The position numbers and the translations under genes were made by a program. Positions 7,071 through 13,932 of a stretch of DNA of 23,428 nucleotides are shown here, piece by piece. Each line of letters starts with the position of its first letter. Position 1 is the stretch's first letter. This stretch comes from Clostridia bacterium (lineage in GTDB: Bacteria; Aerophobota; Aerophobia; Aerophobales; AE-B3A): the NCBI GenBank assembly GCA_030610745.1, contig JAUWRC010000009.1, positions 1 through 23,428 on the forward strand. The letters are read 5' to 3'. The notes below the pieces were generated by a model, which had not been told where the DNA came from, did not search any database, and was given only the letters and a program-made list of their open reading frames with translations.

Positions 7071-8159
7071 ATGGAATATAGACTGCTAGGCAATACCGGC
7101 CTTAGAGTTTCCGTGATAGGAATAGGTTCATTAGGATTCTCTCGAGTAAGGGCAACACCCGAAAAAGTAGAAAAAATAGTAAATCGGGCCTTGGATTTAG
7201 GAGTAAACATTATAGATACTGCCTATGCTTATGGTGAAGGGGAAATGGAAAAAGCAATTGGCCGAGTTACTAAATCCAGAAGAAAAGAGTGTATTATCCT
7301 TACTCGTTCGCATTTGCGAAGCCCTGAAGAATTTGCTCAAACCATAAATGAAAGTTTACAAAATTTGAATACAGAGATAATTGACATTTATCAGATGCAC
7401 GATGTAACTAGACCCGGTCAGTTTGAAAGATTAATGAGTAATGGAGTTTTCCATGAATTGAAAAAGGCGCAAAAGGCGGGCAAGGTTAAATTTATAGGAA
7501 TTTCCACCCATGCAAGCCCAGAGGATATGAAGAAAATAATAAACTGTGGAGAATTTGACGTAATAACTGTTTCCTATAATCTCATTAATTACCAAAGACA
7601 GACAATTGACGGAGAGGATATATCCATAACGGAGAGGGAAACTTTGCCTTTAGCTAAAAAGAGAGGGTTAGGAGTTACCATAATGAAACCCTTTGGAGGA
7701 GGAATTTTAGCAAAAAATCCCCTTAGTGAAGTTAAAATTTCTCCCATTCAGGCTCTTAAGTTTGTAATTTCTAATCCCTGCGTAGATACGGCTACTCCGG
7801 GAGTAGGCAGTATTGCGGAACTGGAAGAAGATGTGAAGGCTGGAGATCCTCATATCTTATTGTCCAGAGAGGATATAGCAAGACTTCGAGAAGATGCCAA
7901 GAGGTGGGGGCCTGATTTTTGTAGAAATTGTGGATATTGCCTTCCTTGTAGTGAGGATATTCCCATACCTCAAATTATGAGATTGCTTATGGACTATAAG
8001 TTAGGAGAAAAGGGTAAGAAAAACAGGGCAAAAAAGGCTTATATTGACTTAAAAGTAAAGGCAAGTGCCTGCACCGAGTGTAAAAAGTGTGAGGAAAAAT
8101 GTCCTTATCACCTCTCCATAAGCAGGAAAATGAAAGAAGCCCAAAGGATTTTTGAGTGA
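7071..8159 (+). CDS. aldo/keto reductase with C-terminal [4Fe-4S] cluster motifs
   Basis: 362 residues. An N-terminal (beta/alpha)8 aldo/keto reductase domain (residues ~1-270; start MEYRLLGNTGLRVSVIGIG) shows the Asp and Tyr of the catalytic tetrad in IIDTAYAYGEG and the His in IYQMHDV. The usual tetrad Lys (normally in a TK pair) appears to be Arg here (IILTRSH). The C-terminus carries CxxCxxCxxC (Cys284, 287, 290, 293) and CxxCxxCxxxCP (Cys334, 337, 340, 344), expected to bind two iron-sulfur clusters, as in the ferredoxin-domain AKR group of anaerobes. It lies after the operon terminator and may have its own transcription. A role in reducing or oxidising a sugar intermediate is inferred. 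Confidence 0.9.
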   Translation: MEYRLLGNTGLRVSVIGIGSLGFSRVRATPEKVEKIVNRALDLGVNIIDTAYAYGEGEMEKAIGRVTKSRRKECIILTRSHLRSPEEFAQTINESLQNLNTEIIDIYQMHDVTRPGQFERLMSNGVFHELKKAQKAGKVKFIGISTHASPEDMKKIINCGEFDVITVSYNLINYQRQTIDGEDISITERETLPLAKKRGLGVTIMKPFGGGILAKNPLSEVKISPIQALKFVISNPCVDTATPGVGSIAELEEDVKAGDPHILLSREDIARLREDAKRWGPDFCRNCGYCLPCSEDIPIPQIMRLLMDYKLGEKGKKNRAKKAYIDLKVKASACTECKKCEEKCPYHLSISRKMKEAQRIFE

Positions 8160-8189
8160 ACACCCCCACAACAGAGCTGTGGGGCATCG

Positions 8190-8264
8190 TCAACTGCAGG
8201 AAGGAACGTATTTCACTGGATATTTACGCACTACATAACCAATGGCCTTTTTTCTTGCGCTCAT
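8190..8264 (-). pseudogene. 24-codon frame, start remnant fused to a dispersed repeat
   Basis: A near-perfect ribosome site (GGGAGGT, 6 bases before ATG at 8264) starts a short frame MSARKKAIGYVV followed by RKYPVKYVPSCS. The second half is encoded by a 28-bp repeat that also occurs at 19734-19761. This looks like the genuine 5' end of a gene cut off by the repeat. The original gene is not recognised. Confidence 0.4.
8201..8228. repeat. 28-bp dispersed repeat, copy 1
   Basis: AAGGAACGTATTTCACTGGA plus TATTTACG matches 19734-19761 with two differences. It is preceded by a short hairpin CCCCACA/TGTGGGG (8164-8170 / 8178-8184). At the second location the repeat abuts a common ATTGCGAGGAGCGAAG-type repeat, so it is probably part of a larger mobile or repetitive unit. 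Confidence 0.7.
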
Positions 8265-8341
8265 AGAGCTACCTCCCTTTTGTTTAAGCTACTTCAAAAC
8301 TTCCTTTTAAGGGACTTCTTCAGCAATCTCCCAACGTCCAA

Positions 8342-8391
8342 TTGACAATTTCAGAATTAGCTGTAATATAATATCGTAAAACGATATACCA
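8342..8391 (+). promoter_or_regulatory. promoter plus LacI-type operator (site B)
   Basis: TTGACA (8342-8347), 16 bases, TAATATAAT (8364-8372), 3 bases, GTAAAACGATATAC (8376-8389). It is identical in layout to sites A and D. The similarity to D extends upstream (AACGTCC just before the -35). The operator also sits in an ATATCG-TAAAA-CGATAT inverted repeat. It is followed by gene remnants, so it now drives a broken region and possibly the pgmB-like gene at 8834. Confidence 0.78.
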
Positions 8392-8410
8392 ATGTTGGAC
8401 AGAGTGATAA

Positions 8411-8599
8411 ACAATTGGCTGGAATGAATTTGATCTTAAATTCGATGAAGAAAATATTTGGTTTAGAAGAAGCTATGAATTTTTTAAACTGGCTGTAGAA
8501 CAAAGTAATGGCAGATACCTGCCGTGGCTGCCTGATCATGGAGATGCAGAATGGCAAAAGTCGCAAACAAATATCTTGAAGTTGATCCCTGGGCGATAA
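8411..8599 (+). pseudogene. unrecognised remnant, possibly of a URO-D/MetE-like protein
   Basis: An open stretch of about 62 codons without a start reads GWNEFDLKFDEENIWFRRSY and then FFKLAVEQSNGRYLPWLPD before ending at TAA 8597. The second part faintly resembles the middle region of divergent URO-D/MetE-like proteins (a pattern like A-V-E-x-S-x-G-R-Y-x-x-x-x-P-D), but this is a weak impression. The last ~16 codons overlap the next remnant in another frame. It lies directly behind promoter B, so it may mark the first gene of the lost operon. Confidence 0.3.
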
Positions 8600-8785
8600 T
8601 AGAAAGAGGATTTCATCCTGAGAATTCTTTATCGCGATGCAACTCTTAACGTAACCGTTGATAAAAAACAGGTTATGTTGAAAATTATCGAAGGACCGGC
8701 AATAACGGTAAAAATATTCGGAAAAGAGTACCTCATAGACTCGGAAGGAGTCATCGTGAAGCTTCCCGCACATCGGCGAGGATAA
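8551..8785 (+). pseudogene. GH65 glycoside phosphorylase, start joined to end with the middle lost
   Basis: The frame from ATG 8551 (MAKVANKYLEVDPWAIIERG, then FHPEN) matches the N-terminus of GH65 phosphorylases (kojibiose/trehalose/maltose type). It then shifts frame near 8630, and the downstream frame (LYRDATLNVTVDKKQV to IVKLPAHRRG, stop 8783-8785) reads like the C-terminal beta domain of the same family. Complete enzymes have about 750-800 residues; under 80 remain. The next gene is a beta-phosphoglucomutase, the classic partner that converts the beta-glucose 1-phosphate made by GH65 enzymes, which supports the identification. It lies about 160 bases behind promoter/operator B. Confidence 0.75.
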
Positions 8786-8833
8786 ACATTGATTTAATAT
8801 TGAAACTTATTGCGTATAGAAAAGGATGACGGT

Positions 8834-9484
8834 ATGGAAATAAAAGCTGTAATTCTTGATTTAGACGGTGTTATTACATCCACAGACGAATATCATTACC
8901 AGGGATGGAAACACATCGCAGATGAGGAAAAAATCTACTTTGACCGACAGATTAATCAGCGACTGCGAGGTATCAGCCGAATGCAAAGTTTGGAAATTCT
9001 TCTAGAAAAATCACGGCGTACCTATACCAGCGAAGAAAAAAAACAGCTTGCGGAGCGCAAGAACAACTACTATCGTGAACTTCTAAAGAAGAATCTTACG
9101 CCAGACGAAACTTTGCCCGGCGTGATGGATATACTAAATGCTTTAAAAAAGAAAGACATTAAAATAGCAATAGCTTCTTCGAGCAAAAATACTCCTGTCA
9201 TTTTAAGGTACATTGGTCTGGCAGATTTCTTTGATGCTGTGGTAGACGGAAACAGTGTTTCAAAAAGTAAACCTGATCCTGAAGTGTTCCTTCTGGCAGC
9301 TCAAAAACTGGGTATTCCGCCAGAACAGTGCCTCGTTGTTGAAAATGCCGAAGCCGGGGTCGAAGCCGGACTTGCAGGTGGAATGCGTGTGTTGGCAGTC
9401 GGATATGCCTCAAAGGATAAACGGGCTACACTGCGGGCCAAAAACCTGGCCTGCATTTCTGCTGATGAAATGTTGAGCGCCTAA
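8834..9484 (+). CDS. pgmB: beta-phosphoglucomutase-like HAD phosphatase
   Basis: 216 residues from ATG 8834. AAAGGA 7 bases upstream makes this start better than the TTG at 8810. HAD motif I is DLDGVITSTDEYHYQGW (nucleophile and acid/base Asp near residues 8 and 10). The cap domain includes RLRGISRMQSLEILLE, motif II is AIASSSKN, motif III Lys is in SKSKPDPEVF, and the last motif is VVENAEAGVEAG. The R-G-x-S-R-x-x-S-L pattern in the cap is characteristic of beta-phosphoglucomutases, which interconvert beta-glucose 1-phosphate and glucose 6-phosphate. It sits behind a broken GH65 phosphorylase, so its usual substrate source is gone locally unless another phosphorylase exists. The gene appears intact. 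Confidence 0.85.
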   Translation: MEIKAVILDLDGVITSTDEYHYQGWKHIADEEKIYFDRQINQRLRGISRMQSLEILLEKSRRTYTSEEKKQLAERKNNYYRELLKKNLTPDETLPGVMDILNALKKKDIKIAIASSSKNTPVILRYIGLADFFDAVVDGNSVSKSKPDPEVFLLAAQKLGIPPEQCLVVENAEAGVEAGLAGGMRVLAVGYASKDKRATLRAKNLACISADEMLSA

Positions 9485-9528
9485 AAACATCACATGACCT
9501 CTTTATGATATTGATCTTCAGAGATTAA

Positions 9529-9678
9529 ATTGAAGCAGCTTTGATACAGAAAAGAGAATATATATACCATACTGCTATGCTTGACCCACATACAGCTGCT
9601 GAGCTACCCATAGATAAAATAGTTACACTGTGTAATGACTTGATTGAAGCGCATGGTAGCTGGCTACCGTGCCCTTAG
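9529..9678 (+). pseudogene. GH4 family glycosidase, C-terminal remnant
   Basis: A 49-codon open stretch follows an in-frame TAA and has no start. It reads EAALIQKREYIYHTAMLDPH, then TAAELPIDKIVTLCNDLIEA and HGSWLP. This matches the C-terminal end of GH4 enzymes (compare DPLTSAVLSLAEIKKMVKEM and NWLP at the end of the intact GH4 at 13933-15246). All catalytic and nucleotide-binding parts are missing. It might be the lost tail of the GH4 subfamily represented by the 5' remnant at 2-496, but that link is a guess. Confidence 0.7.
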
Positions 9679-9691
9679 GAGGATACCGATA

Positions 9692-10021
9692 TTGGATAAA
9701 TTTTCTTTTTTCCCTTTGCCTGATATTGGAAGGTTTAAAGTAATCGCTCAGCCGGAAGGAAAAGGTAAGGGTTTTTGGGCTGAAGGATGCTCTTCTTTGA
9801 AAGATGATAAAGGAAAAATTTGGCTTGCCTATAGATTGAGAAACCCTGAAAAAAGAGGGCATAAAGTTTGTATTGCCGCATCTCAAGATGGGGTCAATCT
9901 TCAAACCGTAAAAGAGCTCTATAAGAAAGACTTTAGCAATATAGTTTGCCGAATCTGGATCGAATTAAGAATAAGGCAATCTGCCGGGGAAGCATTGGAA
10001 AGAACGGGAACAAATATATAA
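9692..10021 (+). pseudogene. GH43/GH130-like five-bladed propeller glycosidase, N-terminal remnant
   Basis: TTG at 9692 is preceded by TTAGGAGGAT, an excellent ribosome site 7 bases away, so it is a better start than the ATG at 9644. The frame reads DKFSFFPLPDIGRFKVIAQP, FWAEGCSSL, GKIWLAYRLRNPEKRG and VCIAASQDGVN, the blade pattern of GH43/GH130/GH117-like proteins (W-x-E-G..S, Y-R-L-R-x-P). After about 85 residues it becomes unrelated (ELRIRQSAGEALERTGTNI), so the remaining blades are lost. The gene that follows (GH32) has a related propeller fold but is not a continuation of this one. The exact family is uncertain. Confidence 0.55.
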
Positions 10022-10050
10022 AAATAAAATGAGGAACAGGAGGAGTATTA

Positions 10051-11415
10051 ATGGTCAGGCGTAAGCTTTATCAGGAAGTTTATCGTCCGCAGTTTCACTT
10101 CACTGCTAAAAAGAACTGGTTAAATGATCCTAACGGATTAGATTATTACGAGGGTGAATATCACCTATTTTTTCAGCACAACCCCTCAGGTATCAACTGG
10201 GGTAACATAGTATGGGGTCATGCTGTTAGTTCGGATATGGTCAATTGGAAGCAACTAGCGAACGCCATTGAACCAGATGAGTTAGGTATGATTTTCTCAG
10301 GTTCTGGAGTGGTAGACTGGAACAATACGGCAGGTTTTCAGAGTGGTAAGGAAAGGGCGATGGTGAATATTTATACCTCAGCAGGTAAACCCTTCGCCCA
10401 GAGCATTGCCTACAGCAATGACCGGGGACGAACATGGAGGAAATACGAGAAGAATCCTGTTCTTGGACACATTGCAGGAGAAAACCGTGACCCTAAAGTT
10501 ATTTGGCACACTTCCTCCAAAAGATGGGTGATGGCTCTCTATCTTGATGCCAATAACTATGCGTTGTTCGCATCAACGAATCTGAAGCAGTGGATACGAC
10601 TATGCGATATTCAACTGCTTGGCTGTAGTGAATGTCCGGATATCTTTGAGCTGCCGGTTGATGGAAATGCAGAGAAGACTAAATGGGTCTTTTGGGGAGG
10701 TAATGGGAACTATATTATTGGCACATTTGATGGCCGTATTTTCAGGCGAGAAAGCGAGGTGCTGCAGAGCGAGTGGGGAGCCAACTTCTATGCGGCTCAA
10801 ACCTGGAGCGATATCCCCGACTCCGATGGCCGAAGGCTTCAAATTGCCTGGATGAGTGGGGGCAAATATCCAGATATGCCCTTTAATCAGCAGATGAGTT
10901 TCCCTTGTCAGTTAACACTCTCCACTACACCAGAGGGGATTCGCCTCTACCGCCGACCGATAAAAGAGATTGAGAATATTCATCAAAAGGAATATTCCTG
11001 GAACAACCAGATATTGGAACCGGGCAGGAATCTTCTCTCGGATGTCCAGGGTGGGCTTTTGCACATCCAGACTGAGGTCGAACTGGGCAATGCAGCCGAG
11101 TTTGGGTTTATCCTGCGGGGTGAGAGTATTCGATACACCACTGCCACTAGCCAGCTTTTCTGTCTTGGAAAATCTGCCTCACTAAGGCCTCTTCAGGGCA
11201 AAATCAAGCTGGAAATCTTGCTTGACCGCACCTCGCTGGAAATTTTCGGCAATGATGGGAGAATCTCCATGAGCTTCTGTTTTTTGCCCGATGCAAGGGA
11301 CAGGAACCTCAAAATTTACTCTTTGGGAGGTAAGGCGAGGATTGTTTCTTTAAAGATATATGAATTACGTTCTATATGGCCAGAGTCAGAGCTGGAAGAA
11401 GCTGATAATGGGTAA
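10051..11415 (+). CDS. GH32 beta-fructosidase (sucrose/fructan hydrolase)
   Basis: 454 residues, within the usual size for cytoplasmic GH32 enzymes. The nucleophile motif WLNDPNG (Asp26), the transition-state motif RDP (Arg146-Asp147) and the acid/base motif ECPD (Glu194) are all present, followed by the C-terminal beta-sandwich (residues ~330-445). There is no signal peptide, so it acts on imported sucrose- or fructan-type sugars inside the cell. CAGGAGGAG precedes the ATG by about 6 bases. The TAA stop overlaps the ATG of a small peptide-binding-protein remnant. It is intact amid remnants and is more G+C-rich than the permease genes. Specificity (sucrose, fructan or inulin-type) cannot be read from the motifs. 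Confidence 0.93.
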   Translation: MVRRKLYQEVYRPQFHFTAKKNWLNDPNGLDYYEGEYHLFFQHNPSGINWGNIVWGHAVSSDMVNWKQLANAIEPDELGMIFSGSGVVDWNNTAGFQSGKERAMVNIYTSAGKPFAQSIAYSNDRGRTWRKYEKNPVLGHIAGENRDPKVIWHTSSKRWVMALYLDANNYALFASTNLKQWIRLCDIQLLGCSECPDIFELPVDGNAEKTKWVFWGGNGNYIIGTFDGRIFRRESEVLQSEWGANFYAAQTWSDIPDSDGRRLQIAWMSGGKYPDMPFNQQMSFPCQLTLSTTPEGIRLYRRPIKEIENIHQKEYSWNNQILEPGRNLLSDVQGGLLHIQTEVELGNAAEFGFILRGESIRYTTATSQLFCLGKSASLRPLQGKIKLEILLDRTSLEIFGNDGRISMSFCFLPDARDRNLKIYSLGGKARIVSLKIYELRSIWPESELEEADNG

Positions 11416-11552
11416 TGGATTCAGCAACCAGCCTCTCATATTCCTTTAACTACACTCATAAGGATCCTGTTTTAAGAGAGATCTTCAACGACATCCGTTT
11501 CAGGAAAGCTATCTCTTTGGTTTTTAGCTACCCACTATACGCTGGAAAATAG
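11415..11552 (+). pseudogene. fragment of a family-5 (peptide/nickel-type) ABC binding protein
   Basis: A 45-codon frame contains FNYTHKDPVLREIFNDIRFR followed by KAISL, a segment highly characteristic of SBP_bac_5 oligopeptide/dipeptide-type binding proteins, where it normally lies near residues 280-310 of a ~550-residue protein. Both flanks of the protein are missing. The last residues (SYPLYAGK) come from a TACCCACTATACGCTGG repeat also seen at 4300. The ATG overlapping the GH32 stop is probably accidental. Confidence 0.65.
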
Positions 11553-11554
11553 GG

Positions 11555-11577
11555 AAAATAGGGACACATCCCATTTT
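11555..11577. repeat. AAAAT-GGGA-CACA-TCCC-ATTTT palindrome
   Basis: An inverted repeat AAAAT(A)GGGA / TCCCATTTT with a CACA loop is preceded by a partial direct copy (GGAAAATAGG). It resembles REP-like palindromes mobilised by Y1 transposases, but no such transposase is in the window. Together with the flanking TATACGCT repeat it fills the gap between the GH32 locus and the toxin-antitoxin genes. It could also act as a weak bidirectional terminator. Confidence 0.5.
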
Positions 11578-11594
11578 CACGGCCGCTAAGTTCT

Positions 11595-11924
11595 TTAAAA
11601 TTCTAACCACTTACGCAAGGAATTTTCCAACCTTTTGGAATCAGAAGTGGATAGCTTTCCGATCTTTTTGATAATCAGACTTTTGTTTACAGTGTAAATA
11701 CCTCGCTTAACAGCGGTAATCACATTGAGTCTTGCACTCTTCCAATCTTTTAAGACAAACTCACCAGGTAAAAGGGAACTTGTTTTGCTGGTTAGCGGTA
11801 TAATAAAAACATCTTCAGAAATATGTGGAGCACTGATGATAACTGCGGGTCTGACCTTCAAACTCGACAAATCTGTAAAGGGATAACGAACTAAAATTAC
11901 ATCATTTTTTGAGTAATTGTGCAT
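11595..11924 (-). CDS. MazF/PemK-type endoribonuclease toxin
   Basis: About 109 residues. The N-terminal strand NDVILVRYPFTD and the KVRPAVIIS motif are diagnostic of the MazF/PemK fold, an mRNA-cleaving ribonuclease. The start at 11924 (MHNYSKNDV) is preferred over 11933 because GAGG lies 9 bases upstream of it. The coding region begins inside the antitoxin gene (23-base overlap), the standard translationally coupled toxin-antitoxin layout. Length and motifs look complete. Cleavage specificity is unknown. Confidence 0.88.
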   Translation of the reverse strand: MHNYSKNDVILVRYPFTDLSSLKVRPAVIISAPHISEDVFIIPLTSKTSSLLPGEFVLKDWKSARLNVITAVKRGIYTVNKSLIIKKIGKLSTSDSKRLENSLRKWLEF

Positions 11925-12108
11925 ATACATCATCCTCTGTGTTATTCCAGACTGTGTCTAAAGAGATTTGGCTTGTCTTTAGCCAGAACCGGGATTCATC
12001 ACCTTCGGGTAATACTGTTACCAAAACCTTTGTTCCTTCAGGAATATTTTCCTTTTCCAGAAGCTCAATTTTTTCTTTTCGGACAACCGCCCATAATGTT
12101 TTTAACAT
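11902..12108 (-). CDS. antitoxin of the MazF-type pair
   Basis: 68 residues from ATG 12108 (MLKTLWAVVRKEKIELLEKE). GGGAGGG 5 bases upstream makes this the right start rather than 12126. The C-terminal SLDTVWNNTEDDVYAQLLKK is the conserved tail of antitoxins coupled to this MazF group, expected to bind and block the toxin. The N-terminal half should form the DNA-binding, autoregulatory part. It overlaps the toxin gene and follows a small secreted-protein remnant by 18 bases, probably in one transcript from the promoter at 12286-12314. Confidence 0.85.
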   Translation of the reverse strand: MLKTLWAVVRKEKIELLEKENIPEGTKVLVTVLPEGDESRFWLKTSQISLDTVWNNTEDDVYAQLLKK

Positions 12109-12126
12109 GTTTACCCTCCCAAGCAT

Positions 12127-12258
12127 TTATTTCTCTATACCTGTATTAAGGTATTCCTCAGCACTCTGAGCATAACACATACCAACCATCAGAAATAAGA
12201 CTGCCAGTACTAATACACTTGTTCTTAAAACTTTCATGGTCGAGCTTTTTTCTTTCAT
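12127..12258 (-). pseudogene. truncated secreted protein, probably the start of a TPR protein
   Basis: A 43-codon frame: a basic start (MKEKSSTMKVLR), a hydrophobic core (TSVLVLAVLFLMVGMCYA) and AQSAEEYLNTGIEK, then a stop. It is a signal peptide followed by the first helix of what looks like a tetratricopeptide-repeat protein (A-E-E-Y-L-N-x-G pattern). Only the export signal and the first helix remain. It is first in a leftward transcript with the toxin-antitoxin genes. Confidence 0.5.
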
Positions 12259-12285
12259 AAATAAAATTACCTCTTAGTCACCTAA

Positions 12286-12314
12286 ATTCTACCATAATCT
12301 TTCTTTTCTAGCAA
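12286..12314 (-). promoter_or_regulatory. leftward promoter for the toxin-antitoxin operon
   Basis: On the minus strand, TTGCTA (12309-12314), a 17-base spacer, then TAGAAT (12286-12291), about 28 bases before the start at 12258. I see no clear palindromic antitoxin operator. Confidence 0.55.
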
Positions 12315-12352
12315 GGGTAGGGTGTAAATCTCAGAAGATTCTTTACGGAAAT

Positions 12353-12379
12353 TTGACAAAGAACAAAATTTTGTATATT
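12353..12379 (+). promoter_or_regulatory. rightward promoter with a 12-bp palindrome
   Basis: TTGACA (12353-12358) and TATATT (12374-12379) are 15 bases apart, short of the ideal 17. The spacer holds a perfect palindrome ACAAAATTTTGT (12363-12374), which resembles the ACAAAATTGT sites found at 22222-22412. It would drive the gene at 12419. Confidence 0.5.
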
Positions 12380-12418
12380 TTGTATATGATAAATTTTGAA
12401 AGTTGGGGGTTTTAGTTT

Positions 12419-12763
12419 ATGGCAAAAGAAATCCGCGTAATTCGCTTTGACTGGGCTATAAAAAATATACTTCCTGTACTGATTGAGCCTAAAGATATCT
12501 TTCCTGAACACTATTTAATTGAAGTAGAGAAGTTTCAGGATATTATAGAGAGTGATCTGGATGAATGGATCTATTTTTTAAAGCACGAAACCATAAGGGA
12601 TGATTTTAAGGCAAAAAACATAGACAAGGCAAAGGGAAAATTAGACATATTAAAAATGGATCCTAAGGAGAGGAAGGGATACGAGAGGTATCTGATGCAA
12701 CTTACAGATGAAAAGGACATAATCGAATCAGCTATAGAAGAAGGTATGGAAAATCGTAGATGA
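12419..12763 (+). pseudogene. Rpn/PD-(D/E)XK transposase-like nuclease, internally deleted
   Basis: 114 residues. The start (RVIRFDWAIKNILP) is the N-terminus of Rpn-family recombination-promoting nucleases. It jumps directly to FPEHYLIEVEKFQD, LDEWIYFLKHETI and DPKERKGYERYLMQL, the second half of the same family. About 80-100 residues carrying the PD-(D/E)XK catalytic centre are absent, yet the frame is kept. Family members have about 250-310 residues. The C-terminus is also cut (AIEEGMENRR, where a charged E-G-x-x-x-G tail normally continues) at the junction with the converging GH42 remnant. Nuclease activity should be lost. Ribosome-site complementarity is poor. Confidence 0.75.
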
Positions 12764-13091
12764 TGGCTACAGAAGAGACTACCTTAGAGTCTTCAAACTG
12801 ATGTCCGATACGGTGGAGCTCAGAGCCTATTTGGGCAACCTCTTTATAGCTTATAGATTTATTCGTCCCATCATGCTGTAGGATACCAGAGTGAAACTGT
12901 TCTATTCCAACGCTGCACGCTCTCCATCTAAAATACACTACCGCCTCAGCTCCATGAGCATAACACTGATATGTCCAGAGTCTCATTTGCCCTGGAGAAA
13001 GGGTAGGAGTTATATCCTCTCTTGTGAGATAACTAACCTGCTCCTCCATTACCCAACTACAAATACTATGAAAAGATTTTTGTTCTGCCAT
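12732..13091 (-). pseudogene. GH42 beta-galactosidase fragment
   Basis: 119 residues. The core reads WVMEEQVSY, PTLSPGQMRLWTYQCYAHGA, VVYFRWRACSVGIEQFHSGI and LQHDG, the C-terminal half of the GH42 catalytic barrel. The catalytic nucleophile region (M-E-E-Q) is retained, but the acid/base half and the downstream domains are missing (complete enzymes have about 650-700 residues). The first ~12 residues (MAEQKSFHSICS) precede the homology and are probably the original start, with an AGGAGA site. The end (AIIYDFPYLLL) stops at the Rpn remnant. A LacI-type operator (site C) lies 26 bases before the ATG. Confidence 0.8.
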
Positions 13092-13115
13092 TATTATTTT
13101 CTCCTCTCAAATTTT

Positions 13116-13133
13116 TGGTATATTGTTTTACGA
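13116..13133 (-). promoter_or_regulatory. LacI-type operator (site C) before the GH42 remnant
   Basis: On the minus strand GTAAAACAATATAC (13118-13131) followed by CAA is the same operator as sites B and D except for CA in place of the central CG. The TTGACA/TAATATAAT promoter seen at A, B and D is not present in the expected position, so the site may be orphaned by a deletion. Confidence 0.6.
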
Positions 13134-13157
13134 TCAAACCAACTTATAAAAACTAAT

Positions 13158-13328
13158 TCAGAGCCTATAAAGAATATCTGGTAGTGGCCTGCCTTCTTTA
13201 TCCACAAACCTGAACTTGAAGCCAAGTTCTCGACCACTATACGACTTTTTTGAGTAAACCGAGGTCTTCACTAATATACTGTTCCATCCTTTTGTTAATT
13301 TTATAGGTCTAGAGAACACACACCCTCT
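13158..13328 (-). pseudogene. C-terminal remnant of a carbohydrate-active protein (tentative)
   Basis: A 56-codon stretch without a start, ending at 13158, contains LTKGWNSILVKTSVYSKKSY and ELGFKFRFVDKEGRPLPDIL. The pattern G-W-N-x-x-L-V-K ... G-F-x-x-R-F-x-D-x-x-G-x-P-L is common near the C-termini of glycoside hydrolases and sugar-binding beta-sandwich domains. Nothing catalytic is visible. It could be the tail of a glycosidase that stood between GH127 and GH42. Confidence 0.4.
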
Positions 13329-13502
13329 CTAGATACACTGTAAAAATAACCTCCAAGGGAAGATAGTAGTCTCGCAACGTTAGGAGGACAGCAGGCACAG
13401 GGGAACCAGTACATCCCTATTGACTCGAACCCAATCTCCCCAAAAACTTTCCTCTATTCTCACATTCTTCCAGGGAACAGCATGCAAATAATGTGTAGAC
13501 AT
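13301..13502 (-). pseudogene. GH127 beta-L-arabinofuranosidase, start joined to core with frameshift
   Basis: ATG 13502, with GAGGAG 8 bases upstream, gives MSTHYLHAVPWKNVRIEESF and WGDWVRVNRD, the usual N-terminus of GH127 (V-P-x-x-x-V-x-I-x-x-x-F-W). Near 13405 the sequence continues in another frame as YWFPCACCPPNVARLLSSLG and GYFYSVSREG, the cysteine cluster around the GH127 active site (C-x-C-C-P-P-N). Several hundred residues between and after these parts are missing from a ~600-650-residue enzyme. It is therefore inactive, but the two parts together identify the family well. Confidence 0.8.
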
Positions 13503-13608
13503 ATCTATTTCTCCTCGCATAATATAGTATTTTAATTGAGATAACCTCATCACTCTTAGTCAACGTTTACTTTCGGTCTGCCTTAATATTCATGCGGCTT
13601 AATACATA

Positions 13609-13899
13609 TTAAACTTCTACATCAGTTTTTTGAATTTCAAATTTTCCTCTCCATTTCTGAGGAATTTTTCCGTATTCAATAGCTGCTGCTTTAAAAGCTT
13701 GCAAGTTGGAAGCTGGGTAAGGGAAACTATGAGCAGAAGCAAGTATATAACCTCCCCCTTGAGCTAATTGAGAAATCCGCAGTTTAACCTCTTGGGTTAT
13801 TTTTTCTATATCGTTACATTCCGGTTGAAGAGGATTAAGAATATCCAATCCCATCTCTATCAAATCAGGCTCCCGCAGACTATCTTTATTTTAATGATG
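13609..13899 (-). pseudogene. URO-D superfamily protein, C-terminal remnant
   Basis: Open from just after a TAA (13900-13902); the first Met is at 13863. REPDLIEMGLDILNPLQPEC, GGGYILASAHSF and AAAIEYGKIP match the last ~95 residues of URO-D superfamily proteins and resemble the end of the intact gene at 672-1868 (GGGYIIASDHS). The N-terminal three quarters, including the H-x-C motif, are gone. No ribosome site is seen. It lies 33 bases downstream of the intact GH4 gene on the same strand, so the original operon paired GH4 with a URO-D protein. Confidence 0.75.
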
Positions 13900-13932
13900 G
13901 TAAAAAACGCTCACAGCTTAAGTGTAAGGAGT

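Noticed and set aside
8357..8773. 138-codon open frame on the - strand
   Set aside because: The other strand encodes clear GH65 start and end sequences; the leftward translation looks like noise.
9692..11415. A single split GH32/GH43 gene
   Set aside because: The GH32 gene has its own ribosome site, start and full motif set, and the upstream fragment has GH43/GH130-like blades, so they are separate genes.
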